Source of the DNA: Chloroflexota bacterium
Lineage (GTDB): Bacteria; Chloroflexota; Anaerolineae; Anaerolineales; Villigracilaceae
DNA: 59,781 bases
NCBI GenBank assembly: GCA_019873655.1
Contig: JAIOAU010000018.1
Location: 1-59,781, forward strand
Direction of reading: 5' to 3'
In this document: positions 26,797 to 35,737 of the stretch, piece by piece
How the letters are laid out: each line of letters starts with the position of its first letter
How positions within the stretch are numbered: position 1 is the stretch's first letter
The notes under the pieces: model-generated
Told to the model about the DNA's origin: nothing
Database searches by the model: none
What the model saw: the letters and a program-made list of their open reading frames with translations, nothing else
Translations under genes and position numbers: made by a program

Positions 26797-28200
26797 TCAA
26801 GGAAAATACTGCTCCAACAACCGCTGCGCCCGCCAGCCGGAGGGACCGTCGGGGTCGAGGGCGGCGGCCTGCTGCAGATACGTCTGCGCGGCAGGAGCGT
26901 TGCCGAGACGGAGGTACAGCATCCCCAGGTGCAAATAGGGATCGGCCTGCTCCGGGGCCAGTTCGACGGCGCGGCGCAGATGCAATTCGGCCTCATTCGG
27001 ATAGCCGAGTTCGGTCATCACCTGCCCGGCCAGGTCGTGCGTCTGCCAGTCGTCGGGGGCCAGGGCGAGCAACTGCTGGACAGCAGGAAGCGCGGCCGTC
27101 TCCAGGGCGGCCGCATTGCGCAGACAAAAGGCCGCCAGCGCGCGCCAGTAGAGGGCCTCCGTCGGGGCCATCTCCGTCGCGCGCTGATAGTAGGCCAGCG
27201 CGCGAATCAAATCGCCCCTGGCCTCCCAAGCCTCGCCCAGAGCAGCCTGCCAGGCCGGGTTGTCCGGCTCGGCGGCCGCCGCCCGGCTGGAATAGAAAAT
27301 CGCCCGGTCGGCGTCCCCCCGCCGCAGCCAGTACATGCCCGCCAGCGCCTGCGCCAGGACGGAGTTGGGATTCAAGCGCAGGGCGTTCATGATCGGGTAA
27401 GAACCGTCCAGGCCAGCCTGCTGACGGGCTTCGCCCAACCAGGCCCAGGCCTCGGCGTAATCGGGCCGCAAAACAATCGCCCGCTCAAAGGCCGCCTGCG
27501 CCAGGTCGAGTTCGCCCAGGGACAGCAGGCCGCGCCCTGCCGTCACCAACCAGTACGCCGGTTCGGCCTCTTCATCCATTGCGCCCAAAGAGGAGCGGAA
27601 AACGCTCACCGATGGCTCATAGTCCGCATTCAGGCGGGCCGCCAGGATCAGTTCGGGCAGGGCATCCTGCGGGCGGACGGCGCACAACAGCAGGCCGAGT
27701 TCGTAGCGGGCGGCGGCGTCATCGGGGACGAGCGCGAGGTACGCGCGCCATGCTTCGACGGCCTGCTCATAGGCTCCCCGCTGGCGATAGGCGCGCCCCA
27801 GACGCAGCCAGGCCTCCGCTTCCGGCAGGGCGCGCCGCCAGGCCTCTACGGCGGCCGTCGCCTCGCCCGTCTGCCAGTAGAGGTCGCCGCGGGCAATCCA
27901 GCCGGTGGAGGTCAGGCCGTCTCGTTCCGCGCGCAGAAAATAAGCCTGAGCCTGGGGAATGTCTCCGACCGCGACAGCCGCCAGCGCCGCCCGTTCCCAC
28001 AAGCCGGCCTGCCAGGGCAGGCGTTCGGCCGCTCCGGCGTAAGCCAACGCCGCCTCGCCGGCGCGGCTGGCCGCCTCCAGCCAGCGCGCCCGCTCCAGGT
28101 CCAGCCAGCCGGCAAAGGGGCGCGGCAGGAGGATCGAGGTCAGAATCGCCAGCAGGACGAGAATCTGTCGGCCGGGCAAGGCAACGAGGGCGCGGCGCAT
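26797..28200 (-). CDS. TPR-repeat protein
   Basis: 467 residues. One N-terminal hydrophobic segment (about 12-27), then about 10 tetratricopeptide units, for example AAVEAWRRALPEAEAWLRLGRAYRQRGAYEQA-type pairs and LHLRRAVELAPEQADPYLHLG near the end. A scaffold for protein-protein contacts, probably facing outside. A leaderless promoter (28207-28212) lies 6 nt before the ATG. First gene of the run TPR, lipoprotein, mtaB. Confidence 0.85.
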   Translation of the reverse strand: MRRALVALPGRQILVLLAILTSILLPRPFAGWLDLERARWLEAASRAGEAALAYAGAAERLPWQAGLWERAALAAVAVGDIPQAQAYFLRAERDGLTSTGWIARGDLYWQTGEATAAVEAWRRALPEAEAWLRLGRAYRQRGAYEQAVEAWRAYLALVPDDAAARYELGLLLCAVRPQDALPELILAARLNADYEPSVSVFRSSLGAMDEEAEPAYWLVTAGRGLLSLGELDLAQAAFERAIVLRPDYAEAWAWLGEARQQAGLDGSYPIMNALRLNPNSVLAQALAGMYWLRRGDADRAIFYSSRAAAAEPDNPAWQAALGEAWEARGDLIRALAYYQRATEMAPTEALYWRALAAFCLRNAAALETAALPAVQQLLALAPDDWQTHDLAGQVMTELGYPNEAELHLRRAVELAPEQADPYLHLGMLYLRLGNAPAAQTYLQQAAALDPDGPSGWRAQRLLEQYFP

Positions 28201-28206
28201 GGGTCA

Positions 28207-28212
28207 ATTATA
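28207..28212 (-). promoter_or_regulatory. Leaderless promoter of the TPR gene
   Basis: TATAAT on the minus strand ending 6 nt before the ATG at 28200; same geometry as at 13342. Confidence 0.6.
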
Positions 28213-28255
28213 GTCCATACGAAAATGTTATCTTTCACAAAGGAAAATTGGGATA

Positions 28256-28282
28256 AACTATCGAAAGACGAACTATCGAAAG
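28256..28282. promoter_or_regulatory. Direct repeat in the divergent promoter region
   Basis: AACTATCGAAAG occurs at 28256-28267 and again at 28271-28282, a 15-bp period just upstream of the -10 box at 28289; a candidate regulator site. Confidence 0.45.
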
Positions 28283-28288
28283 TAGAAG

Positions 28289-28294
28289 TATAAT
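28289..28294 (+). promoter_or_regulatory. Leaderless promoter of the kinase-LCP operon
   Basis: TATAAT ending 10 nt before the ATG at 28305; no ribosome-binding site is visible. Confidence 0.6.
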
Positions 28295-28304
28295 CCTAAA
28301 GACC

Positions 28305-30635
28305 ATGAACGCATTCCTCGGGAATGTCTTCGCCCTTCTGACCACGCCTTCAGGCAACTTGATTTATCACTTGTGCCTGGTGATCTGTATTGGGGGAGCG
28401 CTGCAGGGATCCATCCACCACTGGCGGCTCAGTCAATTCCCGCAGGCGCGGCGCACGACGACCGGACTGATCGTCCTGCTGGGATTGCAACTGCTCCAAT
28501 TCTTCTTCAGCGCCCTCGTCTGGCAGGGACTGCTCGACCCGCAGACCGTCCTGCCGCCGCTCGACCGGGCGGTCAGCCTGCTCAGCCTGGTGTGGATCGC
28601 CTGGCTGTGGACCTTTCCCGAACCGGTTCGGCTGGCCGACGCCGCGGCCATCCTGTTGACCCTGCTGGGGGTGACCGCTTTCGGCGCTACGCTCGTCTTC
28701 TGGACTCAGACGCCAGCCGGGGATTTCAACCTTTCCGTCTTCGATTTGGCCTGGCACGCCTTCAGCCTGGCCGTCATCCTGTTGAGCCTGGTCATCCTGC
28801 TCGTCCGCCGGCCGAACGGATGGGGCAACGGCCTGGCCGTTCTCCTGCTGGCCTTCCTCGGCCATCTGGCCGGGACCTTTCTTCCGATGTCGGGCGACTT
28901 CCCGGGCGCGGTGCGGCTGGCGCATCTGGCGCTCTTCCCCATCCTCTTGACTCTGCCGCAGCGCTTTCCGCTGGGAACCCCGCCCCAGCCGACCGTCACC
29001 CGGTCTGATCAGCCATCTCCCGAACGGCGGCGGTACAGCACCGACCCAAAGACTTTCCACGCCCTCCTTTCCCTGGCTGGCGAACTGGACCCCGAAAAAA
29101 TCAGCCGGGCCGTGACGCGCGGCATCGCCCAGGCCATGCTGGCCGATTTGTGCTTCCTGCTGACCCTCAACGATGACAAGACCCTCAACATCGTCTGCGG
29201 CTACGACTTGATTCGCGAGGAAGCCCTGGATGGGACAACCGTGGACAAAGAGAGCATTCCGCTCCTGGCCAACGCGCTCCAGCGCGGCCGTCCGTTGCGC
29301 CTGCCGGCCAGCAGCACCTCTTCGGACCTGAAGGGGCTGGGACAGATTTTGGGACTCACCAACCCCGGCCACCTGCTGAGCGTGCCGATCAGCGCCTCCG
29401 ACCGCAGTCCGCTGGGCGGCTTGCTGCTCCTTTCTCCCTACTCGAACCGCCTGTGGAGCGCCGAAGACCAGACCTATCTGACGAACGTCGCCTCCCTGTT
29501 CGTCCCCATCCTGGAACGCAGCCGAAGGCTGGCCGAATTGGAAGTGGAAGGCGAGAAGAGCCGCGCCGCGCTCGAAGAAGCCAGGCGGAAAGCCGAAGAA
29601 GCCGAGAAAAAGTACGAGGAACTCTCTCAAAAATACGAAGCCCTCAGCCGACAGGCCTCGCAGGTCGAGATGCAGGCAGAAAACATCGCCGCTCTGCTGG
29701 CTGTTCAGGAAGAATCGCAGCGCACGATCGACCAACTGCGGGCGGAATTGGAGCAGGTGCGCCAGGGCGTCCTGCCGACCGAAACGAGTTCGGCGCAAGT
29801 CCAGCAGTTGGAAAATGAACTGCGCCTGACCCTCAAAGAGGTCGCCCGCCTGCAAAACGCCCTTGCCCAGGCCGAGATGAAAATCCTGGAACTGGAAAAA
29901 CGGCCCGCCTCGGCGATCTCGAACGAACAGGCCGAAGTCATCGCCTCGATCTCCCAGGAACTGCGCCAGCCGATGTCCTCCATCGTCGGCTACACCGACC
30001 TGCTGCTCGGCGAATCGGTCGGCATCCTGGGCGCGTTGCAGCGCAAATTCGTCGAGCGCATCAAAGGCTCCACCGAACGCATCGGCGGGCTGATCGAGGA
30101 CCTGATTCAACTGACCACCCTCGAAGCCGGGCGCATGGACCTCAAGCCCGAGCCGATCGACATCAACCTCATTATCGACAACGCCATGGCCTACACCAGC
30201 ACGCAAATCCGCGAGAAGAACATCACCATGCGGCTGGACGTGCCCAGCGTGCCGCCGCAAATCCAGACCGACCGCGAAGCCTTGCAGCAAATCCTGATTC
30301 ATCTCCTGCAAAACGCCGGCGCCGCCACCCCGGCCGAAGGAACGATTGGCCTGCGGGTTCAAATGCAAAAGGAAAAGAATCAGAACTACCTGCTCATCCA
30401 GGTCTCGGATACCGGCGGCGGCATCAGCGCCGAGGACATCCCGCGCGTCTTTGCCCGCCGCTACCGGGCCGATAACTCGCTCATTCAGGGTCTCGGCGAT
30501 ACCGGCGTAGGCCTCTCGATCGCCAAGACCCTGGTCGAAGCCCAGCACGGGCGCATCTGGGTCGAAACCGAAGCCGGCGTCGGCTCGACGTTCAGCGTGC
30601 TGCTGCCGGTCACGCCTTCGGAAGAAAAGTCATGA
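28305..30635 (+). CDS. 7TM histidine-kinase-like sensor lacking the phospho-acceptor His
   Basis: 776 residues. Seven hydrophobic helices (about 18-219), a GAF-like domain (about 250-405), a long coiled coil (405-535), a HisKA-like dimerisation region and an HATPase domain. The H-box reads ISQELRQPMSSIVGY, so Gln (residue 551, codon CAG at 29955) replaces the His of the usual SHELRTPL. The ATP-binding boxes look intact: LLQNAGAATP (N), SDTGGGIS (G1), GDTGVGLSIAK (G2). It probably binds ATP but cannot autophosphorylate in the normal way. First gene of a four-gene cell-wall operon; its stop overlaps the next start (ATGA). No response regulator is nearby. Confidence 0.85.
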   Translation: MNAFLGNVFALLTTPSGNLIYHLCLVICIGGALQGSIHHWRLSQFPQARRTTTGLIVLLGLQLLQFFFSALVWQGLLDPQTVLPPLDRAVSLLSLVWIAWLWTFPEPVRLADAAAILLTLLGVTAFGATLVFWTQTPAGDFNLSVFDLAWHAFSLAVILLSLVILLVRRPNGWGNGLAVLLLAFLGHLAGTFLPMSGDFPGAVRLAHLALFPILLTLPQRFPLGTPPQPTVTRSDQPSPERRRYSTDPKTFHALLSLAGELDPEKISRAVTRGIAQAMLADLCFLLTLNDDKTLNIVCGYDLIREEALDGTTVDKESIPLLANALQRGRPLRLPASSTSSDLKGLGQILGLTNPGHLLSVPISASDRSPLGGLLLLSPYSNRLWSAEDQTYLTNVASLFVPILERSRRLAELEVEGEKSRAALEEARRKAEEAEKKYEELSQKYEALSRQASQVEMQAENIAALLAVQEESQRTIDQLRAELEQVRQGVLPTETSSAQVQQLENELRLTLKEVARLQNALAQAEMKILELEKRPASAISNEQAEVIASISQELRQPMSSIVGYTDLLLGESVGILGALQRKFVERIKGSTERIGGLIEDLIQLTTLEAGRMDLKPEPIDINLIIDNAMAYTSTQIREKNITMRLDVPSVPPQIQTDREALQQILIHLLQNAGAATPAEGTIGLRVQMQKEKNQNYLLIQVSDTGGGISAEDIPRVFARRYRADNSLIQGLGDTGVGLSIAKTLVEAQHGRIWVETEAGVGSTFSVLLPVTPSEEKS

Positions 30636-31426
30636 GAGGGTTGCGGCAATTCCTCAGCGGTTTGGCGATTGCTCTGGCCTCCTCCATCCTCATCCTGGGA
30701 GGCCTTTCGCTCTCTCTGGCGGAGGGCCGCATGCTGGCCCCCACCATGACCCTGCCGGCCACAGCCACCCCGACCTGGGTCTCTTTCACCCTGCCGCCGC
30801 CCAGCACCGCCACGCCCATTCCTCCCAGCGAAACGCCCACCCCGCCTCCTACGCCCACCACCTGTCCCCCGCCATTCAACTGGATTCCCTACCAGGTCCA
30901 GGCAGGGGATACGCTCGAAAGCCTGGCCCAGCGCTACCGCACCAGCCCCAATCTGCTGGCCCAAAACAACTGCCTGCTGACCAGCAGCCTGCCGGTCGGC
31001 TTTATCCTCTACGTTCCGCCTCTTCCCCTCCCCACCGCTACCCCCTGCCGTCCGCCGCGGGGATGGGTCACCTACATCATTCAGCAAGGCGACACGCTGT
31101 CCAAAATCGCCGCCCGCTACGGAATTCGCTACCCCGAACTCCAGGCCGCCAACTGCCTGACCTCCACCATTATCTATCCAGGCCAGCGACTCTACGTGCC
31201 ACCCTGGCCGCCCTTCACCCTGACCCCCGAATTCACGCTGACCCTTACCTCCACCCCCACCGCGAGTGAAACGTTCACCGCGTCCCCCAGCGCGAGTTCC
31301 ACCCCCGAGGCGTCGCCGACCTTCACCGCCACCGCTACGCCCAGCCAAACGCCGACCGTTGCGCCGACCCCCAGCGCAACACCCTCGCCTGCTCCGTCGG
31401 CTACTCCAACCACGCCCTCGCCATGA
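30632..31426 (+). CDS. Secreted double-LysM protein
   Basis: 264 residues. An N-terminal hydrophobic segment (about 8-30) acts as signal or anchor. Two LysM domains (YQVQAGDTLESLAQRY at about 87 and YIIQQGDTLSKIAARY at about 146), with Cys residues before and after each, are embedded in long Thr/Pro/Ser linkers. The C-terminal 60 residues are pure Ser/Thr/Pro. Binds peptidoglycan. Overlaps both neighbours by 4 bases. Confidence 0.87.
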   Translation: MRGLRQFLSGLAIALASSILILGGLSLSLAEGRMLAPTMTLPATATPTWVSFTLPPPSTATPIPPSETPTPPPTPTTCPPPFNWIPYQVQAGDTLESLAQRYRTSPNLLAQNNCLLTSSLPVGFILYVPPLPLPTATPCRPPRGWVTYIIQQGDTLSKIAARYGIRYPELQAANCLTSTIIYPGQRLYVPPWPPFTLTPEFTLTLTSTPTASETFTASPSASSTPEASPTFTATATPSQTPTVAPTPSATPSPAPSATPTTPSP

Positions 31427-32475
31427 GACCTGCCGACTCCTGCGCCAGCGACTCCCCGCCGCCGCGCCGCTTGCTGGCGCGCCTGCTCTTCATTCTGTTC
31501 TTTTCCGTATCCCTGGCCGGCTGCGGCGCCATGAGCGTCCCCCAGGCGACACCGATGATGACCGTCACCCTGCCGGCCCAGCCATCCGCCACCGCCACCC
31601 CCTTTGCGCCTCAGGAAACCATCGAGGCCACCCCCGCCCTGCCGCCCTGGCAGACGGCCCCCACCCTGCAGGCGACGCCAGCCGCCACCGGCGTCCCGGC
31701 CCCGGCCGCGCCGATTCCCCAGCCGGCCGGCCAGGTCTCGATTCTTCTGCTCGGCTCCGATCAACGCCCCGAGGGCGGTTCGTTCCGCACCGACACCATC
31801 GTCCTGCTCACCCTCCGCCGCGGCTCGCTCACCCTGGTCGGATTCCCGCGCGACCTCTACGTGTACATCCCCGGCTGGCAGATGCAGCGCATCAACACCG
31901 CCTATCCGCACGGCGGCTTCGAACTCCTGGCCGATACCCTGGCCTACAATTTCGGCGTGCGGCCCCAATACTTCGTCCTCACCCATCTCAGCGGTTTCAA
32001 AGACATCGTGGACAGACTGGGCGGAATCGAAGTCGAGACCGCCCGCGCCCTGACCGACCAGCGCGACGGCTATCCGCGCCCCTACACCGTCGGCCCCGGA
32101 ACCGTCCACATGGACGGCGAGACCGCCCTGTGGTACGTGCGCGCCCGCTACAGCACCAGCGACTACGACCGCCTGCGCCGCGCCCAGGAAGTGCTCATCG
32201 CCATCGGGCGCAAACTGCTCAGCCTCGACGGCCTGAGCCGCGTCCCCGAACTCTACTCCCTCTACCGCAACTCGGTCGAGACCAACCTTGATCTCGAAAC
32301 GGCCCTGCAACTCCTTCCGCTTTTGCAGTCCATCGACCCGCAGACCATAGAACGTTACGAGATCGGCGCCGACCAGGTCATCCCCTGGCTGGAACCCGAA
32401 AGCGGAGCGTACTACCTGCTGCCCAAACCAGAAGCCATCCAGGCTGTTCTGCAACAAGCAATAGGCCTTCCATGA
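31423..32475 (+). CDS. LCP-family glycopolymer transferase, lipoprotein-like
   Basis: 350 residues. Hydrophobic N-terminus with lipobox SLAGC (C34), a Thr/Pro linker, then the LCP core: ILLLGSDQR, FRTDTIVLLTL, GFPRDLYVYIPG, QRINTAY and VGPGTVHMDGETALWYVRAR with the basic SDYDRLRRAQE. LCP enzymes move undecaprenyl-linked glycopolymers onto peptidoglycan or proteins. Translationally coupled to its neighbours. Confidence 0.92.
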   Translation: MRPADSCASDSPPPRRLLARLLFILFFSVSLAGCGAMSVPQATPMMTVTLPAQPSATATPFAPQETIEATPALPPWQTAPTLQATPAATGVPAPAAPIPQPAGQVSILLLGSDQRPEGGSFRTDTIVLLTLRRGSLTLVGFPRDLYVYIPGWQMQRINTAYPHGGFELLADTLAYNFGVRPQYFVLTHLSGFKDIVDRLGGIEVETARALTDQRDGYPRPYTVGPGTVHMDGETALWYVRARYSTSDYDRLRRAQEVLIAIGRKLLSLDGLSRVPELYSLYRNSVETNLDLETALQLLPLLQSIDPQTIERYEIGADQVIPWLEPESGAYYLLPKPEAIQAVLQQAIGLP

Positions 32476-33974
32476 AACGTTCCCTGCTCGTTCTTCTCTC
32501 GCTGAGCCTGCTGACCGCCTGCACCGCCGCCCCCGATCCATCGGCAGCCCCCTCCTCCGGCTACTTCGTCCCCACCCCCACGCTGACCCCCTTTCAGCCC
32601 CTGCCGGCTGAAGAAATCCCCCTCTCGACGGCGGCCCTCTCGCCCTCCCCATCCAGCACCGCCATCCCCATCACCGCCCAGGCGCTGCCCACCTGGACTC
32701 CCTCCTCCACGCCTACGGTGGTCCTGCCGCCCGCCAGCACCCCGCAGCCGACCTACGACCCGAACGCTCTCCTGCCCTCCAACTGGACGCCCCCCGCCTT
32801 TTACAGCCCGGGCTACGCCCCGCCTCCCTCCCCCATCCTGACCGACAACCAGACGGTCACCTTCCTCCTGCTCGGCTCCGACACGCGCGGCGGGCCGTCC
32901 TTCCGCACCGATACCATCGTCATCGCCGCCGTCCGCCCGCTCAACGGACAGGTCACGCTCATCTCCGTGCCGCGCGATCTGTGGGTGTACATCCCCAACC
33001 ACGGCATGGATCGCATCAACACCGCCTACCTGTACGGCAACCGCGAGGGATACCCCGGCGGCGGACAGGCCCTGCTCAGAGATACCATCCTGTACAACCT
33101 GGGCATCCGCATCGACCACCTGGCCATGGTAGATTTCAACGGCTTCCGCCGAATCGTTGACACGTTGGGCGGCATTGACGTGCCGGTCGCCTGTCCCTAC
33201 ACCGATTGGCGGCTGCGCTCCCCGGCCCTCGACCCCAACAACGAGAACAACTGGGCGCTCTACACCGTCGGCCCCGGCCTGGTCCACATGGACGGCGACC
33301 TGGCGCTCTGGTACGCCCGCTCGCGTCAGCGTTCGAGCGACTTCGACCGCGGCCGACGCCAGCAAGAGGTCCTGCGCGCCATCTACGCCGCTGCCCTGCG
33401 CGCCGACGCCCTCGACCGCATCCCGCAGCTCTACGCCGACCTCAGTTCCGCCGTCACCACCGATTTGGACCTGCAAACCATCCTGCAACTTTCGCCGCTG
33501 GCCGTCACCCTCACCAACGCCGACATCCGCAGTTACTACATCAACCGCGAATACGTCACGCCGTGGACGACGCCCGCCGGGGCGAGCGTCCTGCTGCCCA
33601 ACAGCCCGGCCATCCAGGCCATGTTGACCCGCGCCCTGGCCCCCGCCGCCCGCGCCCCCCAGGCCGAGTCCATCGTCGTCGAAGTCCGCAACGGCACGCT
33701 CTACGCCGGCTGGGATTCGCTGGCCGCCGAGCGCCTGAACTACGCCGGCTACGAAACCCGCCTCGCCCCCGCCGACCGTCACGATTATCCCGTCACCTAT
33801 CTCTATGATTTGACAGCCGATCAGGACCCGGCTCGCGCCGCCTCCCTCCTGGCCATCCTGGGCCTGCCGCAAAGCGCCCTCGTCTCCGCCCCCATGCAGG
33901 CCAACGTTTCCTACGTGGTCATCGTCGGCGCGAATTATCAGCCCTGCTTCGACCCCTACCACATGGCCCCCTGA
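32472..33974 (+). CDS. LCP-family glycopolymer transferase with LytR C-terminal domain
   Basis: 500 residues. Lipobox LLTAC (C17), a long Thr/Pro linker, LCP core (FLLLGSDTRGG, FRTDTIVIAAV, SVPRDLWVYIPN, DRINTAYLYG, SSDFDRGRRQQEVLRAIY) and a C-terminal LytR_C-type domain (ESIVVEVRNGTLYAGW to the end). A paralogue of the preceding gene, with an extra insertion VACPYTDWRLRSP. Last gene of the operon; no clear terminator in the 207 bases that follow, which look non-coding. Confidence 0.92.
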   Translation: MKRSLLVLLSLSLLTACTAAPDPSAAPSSGYFVPTPTLTPFQPLPAEEIPLSTAALSPSPSSTAIPITAQALPTWTPSSTPTVVLPPASTPQPTYDPNALLPSNWTPPAFYSPGYAPPPSPILTDNQTVTFLLLGSDTRGGPSFRTDTIVIAAVRPLNGQVTLISVPRDLWVYIPNHGMDRINTAYLYGNREGYPGGGQALLRDTILYNLGIRIDHLAMVDFNGFRRIVDTLGGIDVPVACPYTDWRLRSPALDPNNENNWALYTVGPGLVHMDGDLALWYARSRQRSSDFDRGRRQQEVLRAIYAAALRADALDRIPQLYADLSSAVTTDLDLQTILQLSPLAVTLTNADIRSYYINREYVTPWTTPAGASVLLPNSPAIQAMLTRALAPAARAPQAESIVVEVRNGTLYAGWDSLAAERLNYAGYETRLAPADRHDYPVTYLYDLTADQDPARAASLLAILGLPQSALVSAPMQANVSYVVIVGANYQPCFDPYHMAP

Positions 33975-34130
33975 GGCCGCCCCCTCCACGCTCGACGCCG
34001 AAAGCCGCCGGATTCTTCCACGCCCAGCCTGTCAAGCGCAGGTTGCTCAACGCGCTCTGCCGCAGATTGCGCAGACGAGCCGGACTCTTCGACGCCATCT
34101 GCGGCGATTCCAAAACGCCAATCAGCCCTG

Positions 34131-34160
34131 TTGACACGAATCATCTTCCTTTGCTAAACT
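34131..34160 (+). promoter_or_regulatory. Promoter of the recombinase-like gene
   Basis: TTGACA (34131-34136), an 18-bp spacer, TAAACT (34155-34160) with a TGC extension. Confidence 0.7.
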
Positions 34161-34181
34161 ATACGCAGCAAGGAGGTGTCC

Positions 34182-35069
34182 ATGTCTGGAACAACCGCCC
34201 ATCTGACCCCTCAAACCGGCCTTGCGCCGGCGCTGAACGCCTGGGAAATTTTCCTCTACGATCAGGGCCGTTCGCCCCATACCGTCAAGGCTTTCCTCTC
34301 CGACGTACGCCTGTTGAGCGAGTATCTGCCGCCCGATCGCACGCTGGGCGCGATCACCACCGCAGACCTGAACCATTTCCTCGAGTGGATGCAAAGCGAG
34401 CGGGGCGTCCCTTGTTCTCCCAAAACGCTCGCCCGCAGAATCACCTCCCTGAAATCCTTCTTCCGCTGGCTGCACAAAGGCGGGGTGATCCTGGTCGATC
34501 CGGCCGAAAAAGTCGTCCAGCGTTCGGTCGTCAGCCCGCTGCCCGAGGTGCTGACCGAGGCCGAGATGGAGGCCGCCCTCCTGGCCGCCGACCGCTACCG
34601 CCGCAAAGCCAAACCCGACGCCCGCCCCTACACCCTGCTGGCCTTGCTCCTCTCGACCGGCATCAAGAAATCCGAATGCCTGGGAATTCACCTCAATCAT
34701 ATCGATCTGGAAGCCGAAGGCGGACCGATCGTCTTCATCCGATACGCCAGCCCGGCCAACCGTTACAAAGAGCGCAAACTGCCCCTGCCCGACGATTGGA
34801 TTCCCGCCTATGAAGAATACCTGGAACAATACAAACCGGTCGACCGCTTGTTCCCCTGGTCGCCGCGCCGATTGGAGTATCTGCTCGAAGACATCGGACG
34901 AGACGCCGGCCTGCGCAAACACCTCTCCTTCGACATGTGCCGCTGGACCTCGGCGCTGATCGACTATTTGAACAACGTCGAACCGGAGAAGATTCGCCAG
35001 AAACTGGGCGTCTCCAAGATTCAGTGGCGCGAAATCCAGACCAAACTGCGCCAACTGGCAGGCCAGTAA
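34182..35069 (+). CDS. Tyrosine-recombinase-like protein with degenerate active site
   Basis: 295 residues from the ATG at 34182 (AGGAGG site). The N-terminal SAM-like core-binding domain (WEIFLYDQGRSPHTVKAFLSDVRLL) and the catalytic fold (LLALLLSTGIKKSECLGIHLNHID) are clear. The catalytic Arg of TGlR is Lys (GIKKSE), the HxxR box reads DMCR, the second His is lost (KLGVSK instead of LGHS), and no obvious terminal nucleophilic Tyr follows. Probably a DNA-binding relic or regulator rather than an active integrase. Confidence 0.8.
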   Translation: MSGTTAHLTPQTGLAPALNAWEIFLYDQGRSPHTVKAFLSDVRLLSEYLPPDRTLGAITTADLNHFLEWMQSERGVPCSPKTLARRITSLKSFFRWLHKGGVILVDPAEKVVQRSVVSPLPEVLTEAEMEAALLAADRYRRKAKPDARPYTLLALLLSTGIKKSECLGIHLNHIDLEAEGGPIVFIRYASPANRYKERKLPLPDDWIPAYEEYLEQYKPVDRLFPWSPRRLEYLLEDIGRDAGLRKHLSFDMCRWTSALIDYLNNVEPEKIRQKLGVSKIQWREIQTKLRQLAGQ

Positions 35070-35094
35070 CGCCTCCCCCAAAACCGCTGTCAAG

Positions 35095-35130
35095 AAACAA
35101 AAAGGCCTCCTTGCGGAAGCCTTTTTGTTT
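35095..35130. terminator. Strong bidirectional terminator
   Basis: AAACAAAAAGGC pairs with GCCTTTTTGTTT (12 bp, extended by CC/GG pairs), between the recombinase-like gene and groES, with A- and T-runs on both sides. Confidence 0.85.
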
Positions 35131-35142
35131 CGCCCCACGCGG

Positions 35143-35412
35143 CTACGACTTCAAACGGGCGAGGACATCCGAGCATTCCATCAACAGGTATTCTTCGCCG
35201 TCCAGTTTGAATTCGGTGCCGCTGTATTTGGCAAACAACACCTTGTCCCCCACCCGCAACTTGATGGACTCGTCATCGCCAATGGCAATGACCTCGCCCA
35301 TCTGCGGCTTCTCTTTGGCCGTTTCGGGCAGAAGCAAACCAGAAGAGGTCTTGCTCTCCTGTTCCAGCGGACGGATGAGGACGCGCGTCCCCAGCGGTTC
35401 GATTTTGGTCAT
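35143..35412 (-). CDS. groES: Co-chaperonin GroES
   Basis: 89 residues. IEPLGTRVLIRPLEQESKTSSGLLLPETAKEKP is the mobile-loop region and GDKVLFAKYSGTEFKLDGEEYLLM the roof region; the ATP-independent lid of GroEL. No groEL is adjacent, whereas groES usually leads a groESL operon. Site AAGGAGA. It follows the glutaredoxin gene by 42 nt. Confidence 0.94.
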   Translation of the reverse strand: MTKIEPLGTRVLIRPLEQESKTSSGLLLPETAKEKPQMGEVIAIGDDESIKLRVGDKVLFAKYSGTEFKLDGEEYLLMECSDVLARLKS

Positions 35413-35454
35413 AAAACACTCTCCTTGTCAAAATGAATTCGCAATCGGCTCGTT

Positions 35455-35697
<243 letters not shown>

Positions 35698-35737
35698 GCA
35701 AACCTCCGCGCTTTTGGATGCAGACCGGCGTAAAAAG

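Noticed and set aside
28350-30548. Long minus-strand open frame opposite the kinase-like gene
   Set aside because: Same codon-bias effect; composition (Gln/Gly/Arg/Asp-rich) resembles no protein family, and the plus-strand gene has clear domains.
33975-34130. Small minus-strand gene before the recombinase-like gene
   Set aside because: A 62-72 codon frame without ribosome-binding site or recognisable features; the segment looks non-coding.
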